NCBI GenBank assembly: GCA_037893245.1
Contig: JBAIAA010000352.1
Span: forward strand, 1,364,001 to 1,428,000
Source: Crossaster papposus
Lineage: Eukaryota; Echinodermata; Asteroidea; Velatida; Solasteridae
Length of the DNA: 64,000 bases
Direction: 5' to 3'
Part shown: positions 52,790-62,653 of the stretch, piece after piece
How positions within the stretch are numbered: position 1 is the stretch's first letter
How the letters are laid out: every line of letters starts with the position of its first letter
Position numbers and translations under genes: made by a program
Notes under the pieces: model-generated
What the model saw: the letters and a program-made list of their open reading frames with translations, nothing else
Told to the model about the DNA's origin: nothing
Databases searched by the model: none

Positions 52790-55519
52790 TCATGACAGCT
52801 TGAAGTCATATCTCATGGCAATTAACTTAAATGGCAAAGATCCCTGGAATAAACGTTTTCCTGGTTTGTAAGACATACACTGTCCTCTTCCTGGAATACA
52901 CAGATCCGGAATGTTTGGCAATATCACTTGAGCTATCAAGAATTTCTTGAAAACACCCATTTTGGGTGACAAAATGGGCCAGAAAGCTGCAGATGGCCAT
53001 TCTGGTACAATCACTGTACCGCTAGATTGGCATTTCATCATGTGCTTTACGGCATTCAAAACCATACTGACAGGAGGGCAAACCCAATTGTTTTCGGATG
53101 CCCAATTCTGAGTAAAACAATCGGCAGCTGTACACCCAGGGTTCCAATACCTTGAGTTAAAACAGGGTAACTGGGTGTTGTAAAATGACGCAAATCGATC
53201 AACTGTGTGGGGACCAAAACGTCTGTTCAACATTAGAAACACATTAGGGTTCAAAGACCAGTCATCCGGATCAATGATCCTGCTTAATTCATCTGCGCGT
53301 GTGTTCAATTCGCGCGGAAGCCACTCTGGCTCAATACTGACATGAAATTCCAAACAACAATTGTACAATTTGATACTTAAGTCTTGCAAATCGGGCTTTG
53401 TGCTACCAACTGATATAATGCGACATGCATTTTGACTATCTGTATACCATTTCAATTTCTTACCCGACAATTTGGGGCCTAATGAACGTAGGACATACAA
53501 AATCGCTCTAAGTTCTCGACTTGTGGAACTTTCGTTGCTTTCTGATTCGGACCATAAACCGGAACATATTAAGTCGTTAAACTGAACTGAAAAATGACCA
53601 CCAAAACCTGTATCACTTGCGTCCGAATATATGGCAGAAGTTACAAAAGACACTGGTTTGATAGGGTGACCATTTACACAATGCAAATTTCTGTGCCAAA
53701 ATTCTAATTCAGCTAAGGAACCCGCTGATAACAAAACCTTACTTGACCAAGATTCTCGGGACTCTATAGTTTTGTACATATGTCTAGTGAACAATCTTGA
53801 CAAATGTCCTATTGCCGCTGAAGCAGAGATAATAAAACCCGCAATGCGGGCGATGTCTCGAACTGGGACATGTTGCATGCGCTTATCTAAACACGCACTA
53901 ACGGCATTCTGTGTCTTAACCAATTTGTTATTAGGTAAACGAAATTTCATAGAAATTGTGTCAATTAACATGCCTAGCCAGATACCCGATTGTTTCGGTA
54001 CGAAATCGCTTTTGGAAATATTGACTTTCAGACCTAAACCAGCGAGATCCTTCTGAACGATACGGCTTGCTGCAAATGCAGAAATCTTGTCGGAATGACC
54101 TGAAATGCCGTCATCAATGTAAACAATCGAACAATGCCCCATAGAGCGCCATCTTGCGACTAGGGGTCTCAACATTTTGGTGAAACAGTGACTAGCAGTA
54201 TTCAAACCAAAAGGAAGTACAGCAAATGTAAAAAAGCGCACTTTGTTGGCAAATTTCCAACTGAAGCCTAAATACTTTTGATGAGGCTCAAAAATATCGA
54301 TATGGTGGTAACCAGATTCTAAGTCAAAGGTAAAGAAATAAAAATCTGTGGAAAACATCTGTGCTAGAGTATCGAGACCTTCGTATTTAAATTTTGACAC
54401 AAAAGTAAACTGGTTAACGTGCCGGAGATCCAAAACTAGCCTGAGTTTTTTTCCTTCTGAAACGGTTAATGGATTAACAACATGTGGAGGTGAGACATGT
54501 TCCTTTATACTACCTGTCACCAATAACTTAGAAATTGCCTCAGTTACAAAATCTGTATGATTTAAACTTGATCTGTTATTACTTAAATGAGCTTGCGGCG
54601 GAAAGCTTTTAAAAGGAATGACGTAACCATGGTTAAGAATACCTTTGACAAACAATGGAGGATCAAGTATGTCAAACCAATACTGTTTACAGCGGCGCAA
54701 TCGGCCTACTACACCGACGCTTTCTGAATTTATGGATGACTCAAATTTAAAATTCTTTTCTGAGCTATCAAAGCCACAATAATCATTCATACTTAGCTTT
54801 TCAAACTTTTCCTCCTGTCTGCTGGCCTCCTGCTCTCTGGGGACATTGGTATTGAAAGTGACCGACTTGGCCACAGGCCCAGCATGGTTGGTAATTTCTG
54901 TTGACCCTAGCGGCTCCTTGGTTGTAGGACGGTTGTCTTGCGATAACAGCGGAGTAAGGCACTGAGCTTGATGCGAAACTTGCGGCGGTTGAGGAACGAA
55001 AATTGGTTCGACCCTTGGAAGAACGTCCTTGGAAGAACGACGGTTACGAAATCTCTCCCGTCGCTTAAATTCAGCCTGTCGTACGGCCTTGGATAAACGC
55101 TTGTCGTCGTCAGAATCACTAGCGAGATCGTCAGACACATACGCTTGAACTGTGTCCCACCCATGAGTATCGGCTATTTTGACAATTTTCTGACGTTTGC
55201 TAATTAAAGCTATACCTTCTGACAGGCTGTCTTTGGCTTTATCAATTTTCCCGTTGTCTAAGCTTGATACGGCCTCTTCAATTTTGTCCTTGACGTCCTC
55301 GTTGTGAAGATACTGGTTCTTGCAACCCTTCTTGCTAAATTGAGTGGGAGTCAACCTGGCCCGTTTCACGGCAGTGGTAAACTGCTGCGAAGATTCATCG
55401 CTCAAATCCCGCTTAAATTTTTCGAATTTGGTGTCCAAAATTGCAGAAAGGGCATTCATATCTAAGCCCGCAATGGCCTGGGAATCACTGCTCTGGCTAT
55501 TGAATAAACCCTGCTCCAT
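52790..55519 (-). CDS. Gag-like + reverse transcriptase + RNase H polyprotein (909 aa)
   Basis: The frame is open to 55729 (inside A1). I take the ATG at 55517-55519 (MEQGLFNSQ) since the extra 70 codons are repeat sequence. Residues 1-180 are a Gag-like, acidic then basic region. RT motifs: VLDLRHVNQF, FDLESGYHHI, LPFGLNTA and the catalytic YIDD (about 467-470). RNase H: YSDAS (about 629), SRELRA, YTDSQNA (about 693) and NTRADELSR, so the D-E-D-D set is present. It copies the element's RNA and degrades the template. Gag and Pol share one frame without a visible protease or integrase, as expected for this order. Confidence 0.9.
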   Translation of the reverse strand: MEQGLFNSQSSDSQAIAGLDMNALSAILDTKFEKFKRDLSDESSQQFTTAVKRARLTPTQFSKKGCKNQYLHNEDVKDKIEEAVSSLDNGKIDKAKDSLSEGIALISKRQKIVKIADTHGWDTVQAYVSDDLASDSDDDKRLSKAVRQAEFKRRERFRNRRSSKDVLPRVEPIFVPQPPQVSHQAQCLTPLLSQDNRPTTKEPLGSTEITNHAGPVAKSVTFNTNVPREQEASRQEEKFEKLSMNDYCGFDSSEKNFKFESSINSESVGVVGRLRRCKQYWFDILDPPLFVKGILNHGYVIPFKSFPPQAHLSNNRSSLNHTDFVTEAISKLLVTGSIKEHVSPPHVVNPLTVSEGKKLRLVLDLRHVNQFTFVSKFKYEGLDTLAQMFSTDFYFFTFDLESGYHHIDIFEPHQKYLGFSWKFANKVRFFTFAVLPFGLNTASHCFTKMLRPLVARWRSMGHCSIVYIDDGISGHSDKISAFAASRIVQKDLAGLGLKVNISKSDFVPKQSGIWLGMLIDTISMKFRLPNNKLVKTQNAVSACLDKRMQHVPVRDIARIAGFIISASAAIGHLSRLFTRHMYKTIESRESWSSKVLLSAGSLAELEFWHRNLHCVNGHPIKPVSFVTSAIYSDASDTGFGGHFSVQFNDLICSGLWSESESNESSTSRELRAILYVLRSLGPKLSGKKLKWYTDSQNACRIISVGSTKPDLQDLSIKLYNCCLEFHVSIEPEWLPRELNTRADELSRIIDPDDWSLNPNVFLMLNRRFGPHTVDRFASFYNTQLPCFNSRYWNPGCTAADCFTQNWASENNWVCPPVSMVLNAVKHMMKCQSSGTVIVPEWPSAAFWPILSPKMGVFKKFLIAQVILPNIPDLCIPGRGQCMSYKPGKRLFQGSLPFKLIAMRYDFKLS

Positions 55520-55590
55520 TTGTGTTAGTAAGGTAACGGCAAAGACTGCGTTGAGGATAGGGGTTAACGTAATGGATTTTGAGAACACGA

Positions 55591-55793
55591 AATGAACTGT
55601 GCGACGTGGTGACCGCGAATGACTGACACACCTTAAAACACGCACCTTAAAACATTCCTTAGAACCCTTCGTGCACCACTGCACACTAATCTCTGATTTG
55701 CATAAGACAAGCACCTTTCCAATAACCACGCGATCTCACACTTACAATGAGATAATAATTCTCTTCTCTACCAGTGCCAAAGAGAATTTATCA
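55591..55793 (-). repeat. Split direct repeat A1 (5' terminus)
   Basis: 203 bp, about 98% like A2. On the minus strand it is the element's 5' end and probably holds the promoter. Confidence 0.9.
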
Positions 55794-55826
55794 GTTTGAC
55801 TATAGTAGGATTGGGCCATTGGACCA
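55794..55826. repeat. Minisatellite remnant beyond the Ngaro-like element
   Basis: GTTTGACTATAGTAGGATTG continues the 80-bp unit interrupted at 49694, diverged by a few bases. Unique DNA with a GGATT-rich stretch (55935-55975) follows. Confidence 0.8.
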
Positions 55827-56048
55827 AACACCAGATTACTGTGGCAAGAAACATATGTTGATATTGTGGTTATTTCATAGCTTCACTATTGTCCACATTT
55901 ATCAAACACTTAAAAATATACACAATAAAAACACATTTTGGATTGGACTGGATTGGATTGGATTGGACTGGATTCAGAATTGAATTGAATTTGTTGTATA
56001 CATCTTGTGGCCAAATGGCCAAATTGCAGATATGTTACAGGCAGATAT

Positions 56049-56219
56049 GATTGTACGCATGGACTTCACTTGAAAGACTGTGAAGAGAAACACAAAGTTG
56101 AAGAGGATGCCGATTGGTGCAATGATTTTAGTACTTAACCATATTATTGGAACGGTTCTGTTTTCACTCTTGTAATAGTTCTCAAGATGCTTGTTTACTT
56201 CAGTCAATAGAGTGGCCAT
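56049..56219 (-). pseudogene. Receptor N-terminal fragment (MATLL type)
   Basis: ATG 56217-56219, through TM1 to RVKSMRT-like FQVKSMRTII, then homology ends at GATTGTACGC (56049), the same base position as in the 5615 fragment. The frame runs on into unrelated DNA to 55974. Promoter with TATAAAAC at 56310-56317. Confidence 0.85.
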
Positions 56220-56309
56220 CACCCATGATGTGCGGTGTAGCTTGGAGCTGCATCCAACATTTTTTGCAGATACAGCGAAGCGCGTTTGTTCTTTTTCAAG
56301 ATTGCTCCA

Positions 56310-56317
56310 GTTTTATA
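56310..56317 (-). promoter_or_regulatory. TATA box of the MATLL fragment
   Basis: TATAAAAC about 95 bp upstream of the ATG. Confidence 0.55.
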
Positions 56318-56446
56318 CTAAAGGGGAATAAAACACCTTGAGATTTTCTAAAAGTGTGTCGTTGAAACAGAAAGTTTTGTTGACATTCCCTCCATATTTT
56401 CCCACAATTCTCAAAGACATATTGTAATGCACTTGATATGCATACA

Positions 56447-57131
56447 GGCCTCGAAATAGTACTAGCCCGGCGTACAAAGTCTAGCGAAAACTGCTCCGGG
56501 CTACCCATATACCCACTTCCTTGGTTGCCCGGTGGGCTAGTAAAAAATTCAGTAACCTACCTGTAAATGTTTAGATCAAAATACATGTTAAAATTTGTAT
56601 TGTTTTTTTTGTGTATTAAATAAATATCGGATCAAAATAAACCGAGTATAAACTGTCTTTTGTTTGTGTTTTTCGGCATGATTATCGATAGCCTGGGAGC
56701 GCTCGATCCACGCGTGCATGCAGTGCATTGCGATCTCACGAATAGAGTAGACTGGTGGGCTTCAGTGAGATTAGTATAGTATAAACTACGGCGCAGGGTA
56801 CCGCACATATGTGCACTATTCTCTTTCACATCGTTCAGCCTTTCTTACCATAACGGCCCACTGCGTAGCTGTATAGTACATGAGCGTGCTGCCGTGTCAC
56901 TAGTATAGCCCCTGATAAAGAGTCTGTTCAGAACAGCGCCCTCTGTGTACATTACTACGGATGTACATGTACATTATTGTACGTACCGCGCTGGTACGTG
57001 TACGTGCCCGCGCCGAACGAATAGTTTTGTGCATTGTACATACGGGCTAGCGAAAATGTAAACGGGCTAGTAAAATCTGCAGTTTGCTAGCCCGGTGGGC
57101 TATCCAGGAAAAAAAGTTACCGCAAGGCCTG
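56447..57131. mobile_element. 685-bp hAT-like MITE
   Basis: Ends (CA)GGCCTCGAAATAG and AAGGCCTG, flanked by TGCATACA on both sides (56439-56446, 57132-57139). CTAGCCCGG/CCGGGCTAG words recur near both ends. It interrupts the unit word GATATGCATGTATCTCG. The duplication may be read as 6 or 8 bp. No transposase. Confidence 0.75.
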
Positions 57132-57139
57132 TGCATACA

Positions 57140-57560
57140 TATCTCGTGACAGCAGTTACCAAAGCATAAAATTCAGTTTCGCTTCCGCCATTTAGAATTA
57201 AAGTTGTTTCAGTTATTATTATTATGTACCGGTATGTAATGTGTATTTCCTTGATTAAAATTGGTTGATGTAATACCGATAATGAAAAGTGACAAAACTA
57301 ATGCTTCTTTAACCCTAATCCTCCCAAATCCATTAAAATCCATACCCTTGTTTTGTTTTTGTTTGGTTTTTTTTTTTTTTTGGGGGGGGGGAGGGGGGAG
57401 AGGGAGGGGAACTTGGTCCTGCAGGCCTGCGGTGAATATATTTGGATTATGATGGACGTTGGCACTGCTGGGAGACTGGGTCTGATTTTGTCCATCATGC
57501 AGTGATGAGCTGTTGTTCATACCACCACTTGAGTGGATTTGGGTGGATTTGGTCCTGTAC
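57140..57560. other. Array spacer with G-rich tract
   Basis: Unit spacer; T-then-G tract at 57367-57400, then the ACTTGGTCC box. No gene. Confidence 0.55.
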
Positions 57561-57802
57561 TTGACCAGTTCGCACCGGAGGATGTATATACACGCAAAGT
57601 TTTTTCCAGATTCAAAACGAATGATGCATAAACACATCACGATCAAGGCTTGAAATGTCTGTCAGTAGCGAGCAAGGCCGGAAATGCGTGGGTGTGCTTC
57701 CCGGTACCATTGGCCTGAACCTGCCTCGGATCGAGTTTCGTTAAAAATAATCACCCGCCTCGGCTGGGTGATAATAAAATAATCCCGGCGCGAACTGGTA
57801 AA
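57561..57802. mobile_element. piggyBac-like MITE, long subtype
   Basis: TTGA-CCAGTTCGCACCGG to GGCGCGAACTGG-TAAA, at the same unit site as 14300. Both TTAA copies are mutated. Confidence 0.7.
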
Positions 57803-57849
57803 AATGCAGTAGGGTATGAAACACCAATGAGGCATAAAAACCAGTCAAC

Positions 57850-58062
57850 ACATTGATCGGTCTTTTACATTGATCGATCGGTCTTTTACATTTATTGATT
57901 GGTCCTTCCATCAATCGTCCTTTTACATCGATCGATTGGTCTTTTACATCGATCGATTAGTCTTTTACATCGATCGATCGGTCTTTTACATCGATCGATT
58001 GGTCTTTTACATTGATCGATCGGTCTTTTACATTGATCGATCGGTCTTTTACATCGATCACC
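57850..58062. repeat. GATC-rich minisatellite (longest copy)
   Basis: About ten copies of the roughly 21-bp unit. It gives a repetitive 85-codon ORF that should not be read as a gene. Confidence 0.85.
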
Positions 58063-58405
58063 CTTTGCAATTATGTGTCACAGTTTACACATACGTAAAC
58101 CTAAAAAACGCTATAAGTTCCCTTTGAAATACAATGTTTTTGAAGTCTGCCTGGCTTGACCAAAACAATCACAGATTTTTAACCTTTATGTTTTATTTTG
58201 ACAACAAACAAATCACTTGAGGGGTTTATTTCAGTCGTATGAATCCCGGTAATCTGCAGACCACATTGAAGTTGAAATCAATGAAATATTATTTAATAAT
58301 GAAACATGAACTACTTTTTGGTTTGTCAGAGATGTAACAAATATTACAATTTAAAAATAAATATATTGTTGAGTGAAACTCAAAAAGTATTGACTGAGTA
58401 CATCT

Positions 58406-58543
58406 TTAACCAGTTCGCGTCGGATGGCGTGTACCGGATCCCAAGAAAGCCAGCCTGAACCCGTCTCGGATCGAAGTTCATGAAAAATAATCCCGCGCCT
58501 GGGCCCGGTCAATGTCAAAATAATCCCAGCGCGAACTGGGTAA
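58406..58543. mobile_element. piggyBac-like MITE, short subtype
   Basis: TTAA-CCAGTTCGCG to GCGCGAACTGG-GTAA. Confidence 0.65.
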
Positions 58544-59007
58544 AAAGCACAAAGGTAGATTTCATTGTGAAATGTACTTGTAATCTCCGTCTGTGATAGA
58601 CAATATGGGTTTGTGCTTATTTCAGATGAACATACAAATTACAAGTATAAAAGAAGTATGCATCTGTACATTTACTCACTTATTTACAACTTCAGTAACA
58701 TAATATTAATAATAATAATAATTATATTGCGCGCATTCCATAAAAATATGTTCATGTGCGCTAATCACTCGAGCATTACTGAAACATTTTACTATGTATT
58801 TAAATAAAATTCTCACAAGTTCTTGTTGAACAGAAATGAAATATAGGTAAAAAATAAATATTAATTGTTTTAGAAACAAAAATGTGGGCTTGAAATGTCT
58901 GAAGTTTAGACTTGTGTGTTAGGTCCTATTGGATTTATTTTGAGAGTCGGCAATATATCATCACTGAAACATTGTAGTTTTAAGAATACGCAGTGGCTAT
59001 CATTACG

Positions 59008-59174
59008 GCAGTTGACGATCTGATTCCTCGACTCACCCTGCCCGACATTGACAAAAATATCTGGTTATCGCTCTTGGAACCAGACTATTTGATAGTCAGG
59101 TTCAAAGAGTAAAAGGTTCAGACTATTGTCAATGTCGGGCTGGGTAAGTCAGGGAATCAGATCATCAACTGCTG
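59008..59174. repeat. Unit hairpin
   Basis: GCAGTTGACGATCTGATTCC arm and inverse near 59160. Confidence 0.65.
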
Positions 59175-59399
59175 TTACAATAGTCACTGCGTTAAGAATA
59201 TCCCTGAAAAGAGAACACATTGTATTGACATTTTATAGTGAGCTTTTCAGTATTTTGCCAACATTTTGTTCAGTATCAATATGCATTGTGACCTCATTTG
59301 GTATGGTTTGGTATCACAAATACATATGTTTAACTGGAATATCACCCAAGTCTAATCAAAACAAATTTGAATATTATTCAGTACTGAAGCTCGAATAAT

Positions 59400-59817
59400 G
59401 TTTTTACGTGGATTTGAGAGGTGAATATACCGGTAACATTAAGTTCTGAGTTCATGCTTCAGTCAATCCTGAATCATTGTTACTGACAACTTGCATCTTT
59501 CGAAAAGAGAATTCCACATGGTGTCTCTGCAAACCCTTGCTACTTAATCCTGGATCATGGTTACTGAAAACTTGCAAGTGTTGCTAGCACTCTTGAGACG
59601 GCTGTTCCCCTTGCAGGGATGGGTGAGAAGTCAGTCACCCTGGAACATAGTTCTTGACAGTTTTGGAGTGACTGGTTCTTGATGCGCATAATATACTGCG
59701 AACATTGTTTGAGAGTTACTTACAAAGTGATTGTCGACTACATGTATCTTCTGACTCTGCACACTGCTGACCTTACATGGATGGCTTGCACACATCAGTT
59801 ACCAGAGAACATTGTTC
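59400..59817 (-). other. Decayed tail-repeat block of receptor H
   Basis: Near-identical to 22900-23343 below copy D, apart from a deletion of about 30 bp near 59699. Confidence 0.55.
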
Positions 59818-61338
59818 TTAACAACTTTCCAATGATTGACTCCCTTCTGATTCTGGATGTGCATACTGCTGCCCTTGTGATGATGGCTCGGTGCCAGTCA
59901 ACCCAGGACATTGCTCCTGAGTACTTGCAAGTGACTGCTGGCTCTCTTCTGGTTCTGGATGTGTACACTGTTCCCCTTGCATGGATGGCTTGCAGTCAGT
60001 CAGACTAGAGCATTGTTTCTGGTGAAAACTTGCAAGCGCTGGGGACCCCGTTGGTTCTGCATGTACCTCAACATGCACTTGAACATGCTGCTGACTGGGC
60101 TTGGATAACTTGCTTTTGCCTTGCCTGGAACATTGTTCTTGACAGCTGTCCAGTGACTGCTTACTCTCTGGGTGTTGTGCACGCTCTTGGCTTTGTGGCT
60201 TGCTGCTGCATGGCCTGAAACATTGTTCTTGACATCTGTCTAGTGACTGCTGACTCTCTAGGAGATTTGCACGCACTTGGCTTAGTTGCTTGTTGCTGCT
60301 TGGCCTGGCAGCACGCTGCTCTTGGTTATTTTTTGCCTGTGGAATCACACGAAGCTCAATCTGCTTCCCTGGCTGCGATTGTCGGCTGGGATTCTGTCTT
60401 GGGCAGCAACGACAGCACAGTTTGAGAAATGAGAAAGCCTTGACTACAGCTGCACGATAGTCTGCATTTGTGACACTGTAGACTAGGGAATTGATTGAAC
60501 TATTGATAAGTTCAAAAATTTGTTGACATATAATCAGAATGTGAATTTTTTCTGAAAGTTGTAGAATTTCAACAGCCTGTGAAGGTGTGAAATTATACAT
60601 GCTTAGCAAAATTAAAAGAATTGACATTGCAGTGCGTATTGAGTTCAAAATGAAGAAAACAGCAGTATTGATGATCACCATACAGAGGACCTTGCCTGCT
60701 CGCTTGGGACGGTTTTGCAACAGGGCTGATTGCTTGCGTACTTTCACTACCACATAGATGCACAAAGCTAGAGTTGCTATCAAGCAAACAATGGTAACAA
60801 TGGAAGTAATCCAAAAGAAAACATCAGCAAAGATAGTCTCTGGTAAGAACATTTGAATCACACCAACAATGATTGTAGGCACCCAGACTCCTGCTGATAT
60901 CTTTGCTGCTCGAGATTTAGAGGCTTTTTCTTTGTGTGTCAGAGGATTACGCACTGCAGAGAATCTCTCAGCTGCTATGGTGACCACCAAAAAATGAGAA
61001 ACGTCAAGAAGCGTGTATCTGACAACTACCCATACTTTTTGAGCAAGAAAGTTGTACTCTATGGGTGAACACAATACAAATATAAGGGTACTCGTAAGGA
61101 CGAGTGAGTCAGCCACAGCCAGATTGGATAAGTAGATGTTGATGATTGTACGCATTGACTTCACTCGAAAGACTGTGAAGAGAAACACAAAGTTGAAGAG
61201 GATCCCGATTGGTGCAATGATTTCAGTACTTAACCATATTATTTGGTTTTTTCTGTCTGCACTCTTGAAATAGCTCTCAAGATGCTTGTTTACTTCTGGT
61301 GACAGAGTACAGTTGTCTTCTTGGTAGCCATCAGCCAT
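59818..61338 (-). CDS. Rhodopsin-like 7TM receptor, copy H (506 aa)
   Basis: Complete 7TM frame from ATG 61336-61338. The TM half has its own residues (LVLTSTLIFVLCS, LLDVSHFLVVT, FADVFFWITS, LSMYNFTPSQ). In contrast, the five-unit tail is almost identical to that of D, including the FRPCSSKPQSQ unit. One N-glycosylation motif is lost at the start (DNCTLS keeps it as N-C-T). Ends at the shared TAA. Confidence 0.9.
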   Translation of the reverse strand: MADGYQEDNCTLSPEVNKHLESYFKSADRKNQIIWLSTEIIAPIGILFNFVFLFTVFRVKSMRTIINIYLSNLAVADSLVLTSTLIFVLCSPIEYNFLAQKVWVVVRYTLLDVSHFLVVTIAAERFSAVRNPLTHKEKASKSRAAKISAGVWVPTIIVGVIQMFLPETIFADVFFWITSIVTIVCLIATLALCIYVVVKVRKQSALLQNRPKRAGKVLCMVIINTAVFFILNSIRTAMSILLILLSMYNFTPSQAVEILQLSEKIHILIICQQIFELINSSINSLVYSVTNADYRAAVVKAFSFLKLCCRCCPRQNPSRQSQPGKQIELRVIPQAKNNQEQRAARPSSNKQLSQVRANLLESQQSLDRCQEQCFRPCSSKPQSQERAQHPESKQSLDSCQEQCSRQGKSKLSKPSQQHVQVHVEVHAEPTGSPALASFHQKQCSSLTDCKPSMQGEQCTHPEPEESQQSLASTQEQCPGLTGTEPSSQGQQYAHPESEGSQSLESC

Positions 61339-61468
61339 AGTTCATGTACAGTGTAGCATTTCCAACATTATTTGCAGATGCAGTGCCGGTATTCTTGTTG
61401 TAAGAACACTAACAGAGAATCTTTGAGGTGTGTGCAGTTGAAACTGAAAACTGCTTTGTGTCCTCTCC

Positions 61469-61480
61469 CCTTTTATATTC
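61469..61480 (-). promoter_or_regulatory. TATA box of receptor H
   Basis: AATATAAAAGGGG about 135 bp upstream of the ATG. Confidence 0.65.
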
Positions 61481-61679
61481 TCTCTGTTTATTTAGGACAG
61501 GTTTGTCCATTGTTTTGACAGTGCTGTTACCAACACTTTCTCTTGTGACAACACTGACTATACAGCATTTATAAATTACGTTGGTGAATGGTGATGAAGG
61601 AAACAAAAACATATTCAATTTACATCACCCCGACGCAAATCAAAACATTTGGTTGCAGAACCCGCTGCTAATGCTATTG

Positions 61680-61772
61680 GGATTTCAACCAGCTAGCCAA
61701 ACCCTGGCTAGTAATAACGTATCTGCAATAGAAAGCAGGAGGCTGTGGGTTTGAGTCCCACCCAAATGATAT
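61680..61772 (+). repeat. tRNA-like SINE scrap
   Basis: GTGGGTTTGAGTCCCAC T-arm, same block as 6052. Confidence 0.35.
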
Positions 61773-61900
61773 TTTTGTTTATAAAAAACGTTGGTAGCTA
61801 CTGGTAAAACACTTTTGGCCATAAGCATGCACAAGGAAGATGGGTTAGTCCGTAAATAAGGGGTTCAAAAGTGTGGCATTTTTTAATGTCCTGGTTACAC

Positions 61901-62140
61901 CTGGGGCCAATTACATAAGCACAAAAATGTGCTTAGCACAAAAAGGTCTTGCTCAGTAAAAACAGGTTATCGGTCAAAACTCCACAGGCTTTTCAATCAA
62001 AGCAAAAACCAGCTGAATACCAGTTACACAAAATAAACATCATCTGAAATGTTGGATTGTAACCATGTTTCTTCCCTAAGGAAGAATGTTCACACTCAGC
62101 AAATGTTGGTGCTCACACGTTTAATGAAATTGGCTCCTGG
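61901..62140. repeat. Foldback MITE with CTGGGGCCAATT ends
   Basis: Same element as 6263-6507. Confidence 0.55.
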
Positions 62141-62653
62141 TCTAGTACCGGTACATGCAATTCACCATGCAAGTGTCACTAAAATTGACTTTAAACTTTT
62201 TTTTTAATTTCTTTTGCAGGTACTGGTACTTTTTTTATGTAAATCACTCTTTTAGAAAGAATACATCAAAGAATGCGTGCTGAATTTAAAAATATTATTT
62301 TAATGTCAAATGTAACAGGGATATGAACAATTAGACCCCTAATTAAAGGACAGTCCTGGATAGAAAATAATAAAAGAATGTCATTGCCAAAGATGCGCGT
62401 CAGAGACGCATGTTTGCAAATGTCCATTAGTAGTTGATTTGTAATCTACGAATGGTGTGCGCAATCCTTTCAACGATGCACATGCGTGCATGGGAGCTGG
62501 TAATTGATTGGTTGCTGTGCGTGACATGATTCAGCTGCAATTGGCTGAACAAGAACGTAACCTGAATGCTGATTGTGGTCGCAATTCAAATTTTGGACTC
62601 TGCAAATTTGGTGCTGCAATCGCAATCTTAAAATATTGTTTTCTTGGACTATA

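Larger units (their letters stand above)
49695..55793 (-). mobile_element. Ngaro-like tyrosine-recombinase retrotransposon (6.1 kb)
   Basis: Read on the minus strand the order is A1 (55793-55591), Gag-RT-RNase H ORF, tyrosine recombinase ORF, B1 (51110-50966), A2 (50965-50765), spacer, B2 (49839-49695). B1 and A2 abut, whereas A1 and B2 are the termini. This is the split-direct-repeat layout of Ngaro/PAT elements, not the inverted repeats of DIRS1. No methyltransferase domain was recognised, which favours Ngaro over PAT. There is no target duplication, as expected for recombinase-mediated insertion. Long open frames and near-identical repeats imply a young copy. Confidence 0.9.

Noticed and set aside
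54907..55164. 85-codon minus ORF in the Gag region
   Set aside because: Alternative frame within the long Gag-RT ORF.
57870..58127. 85-codon ORF with repeated SFYIDRLVFYIDR
   Set aside because: Direct translation of the GATC minisatellite.
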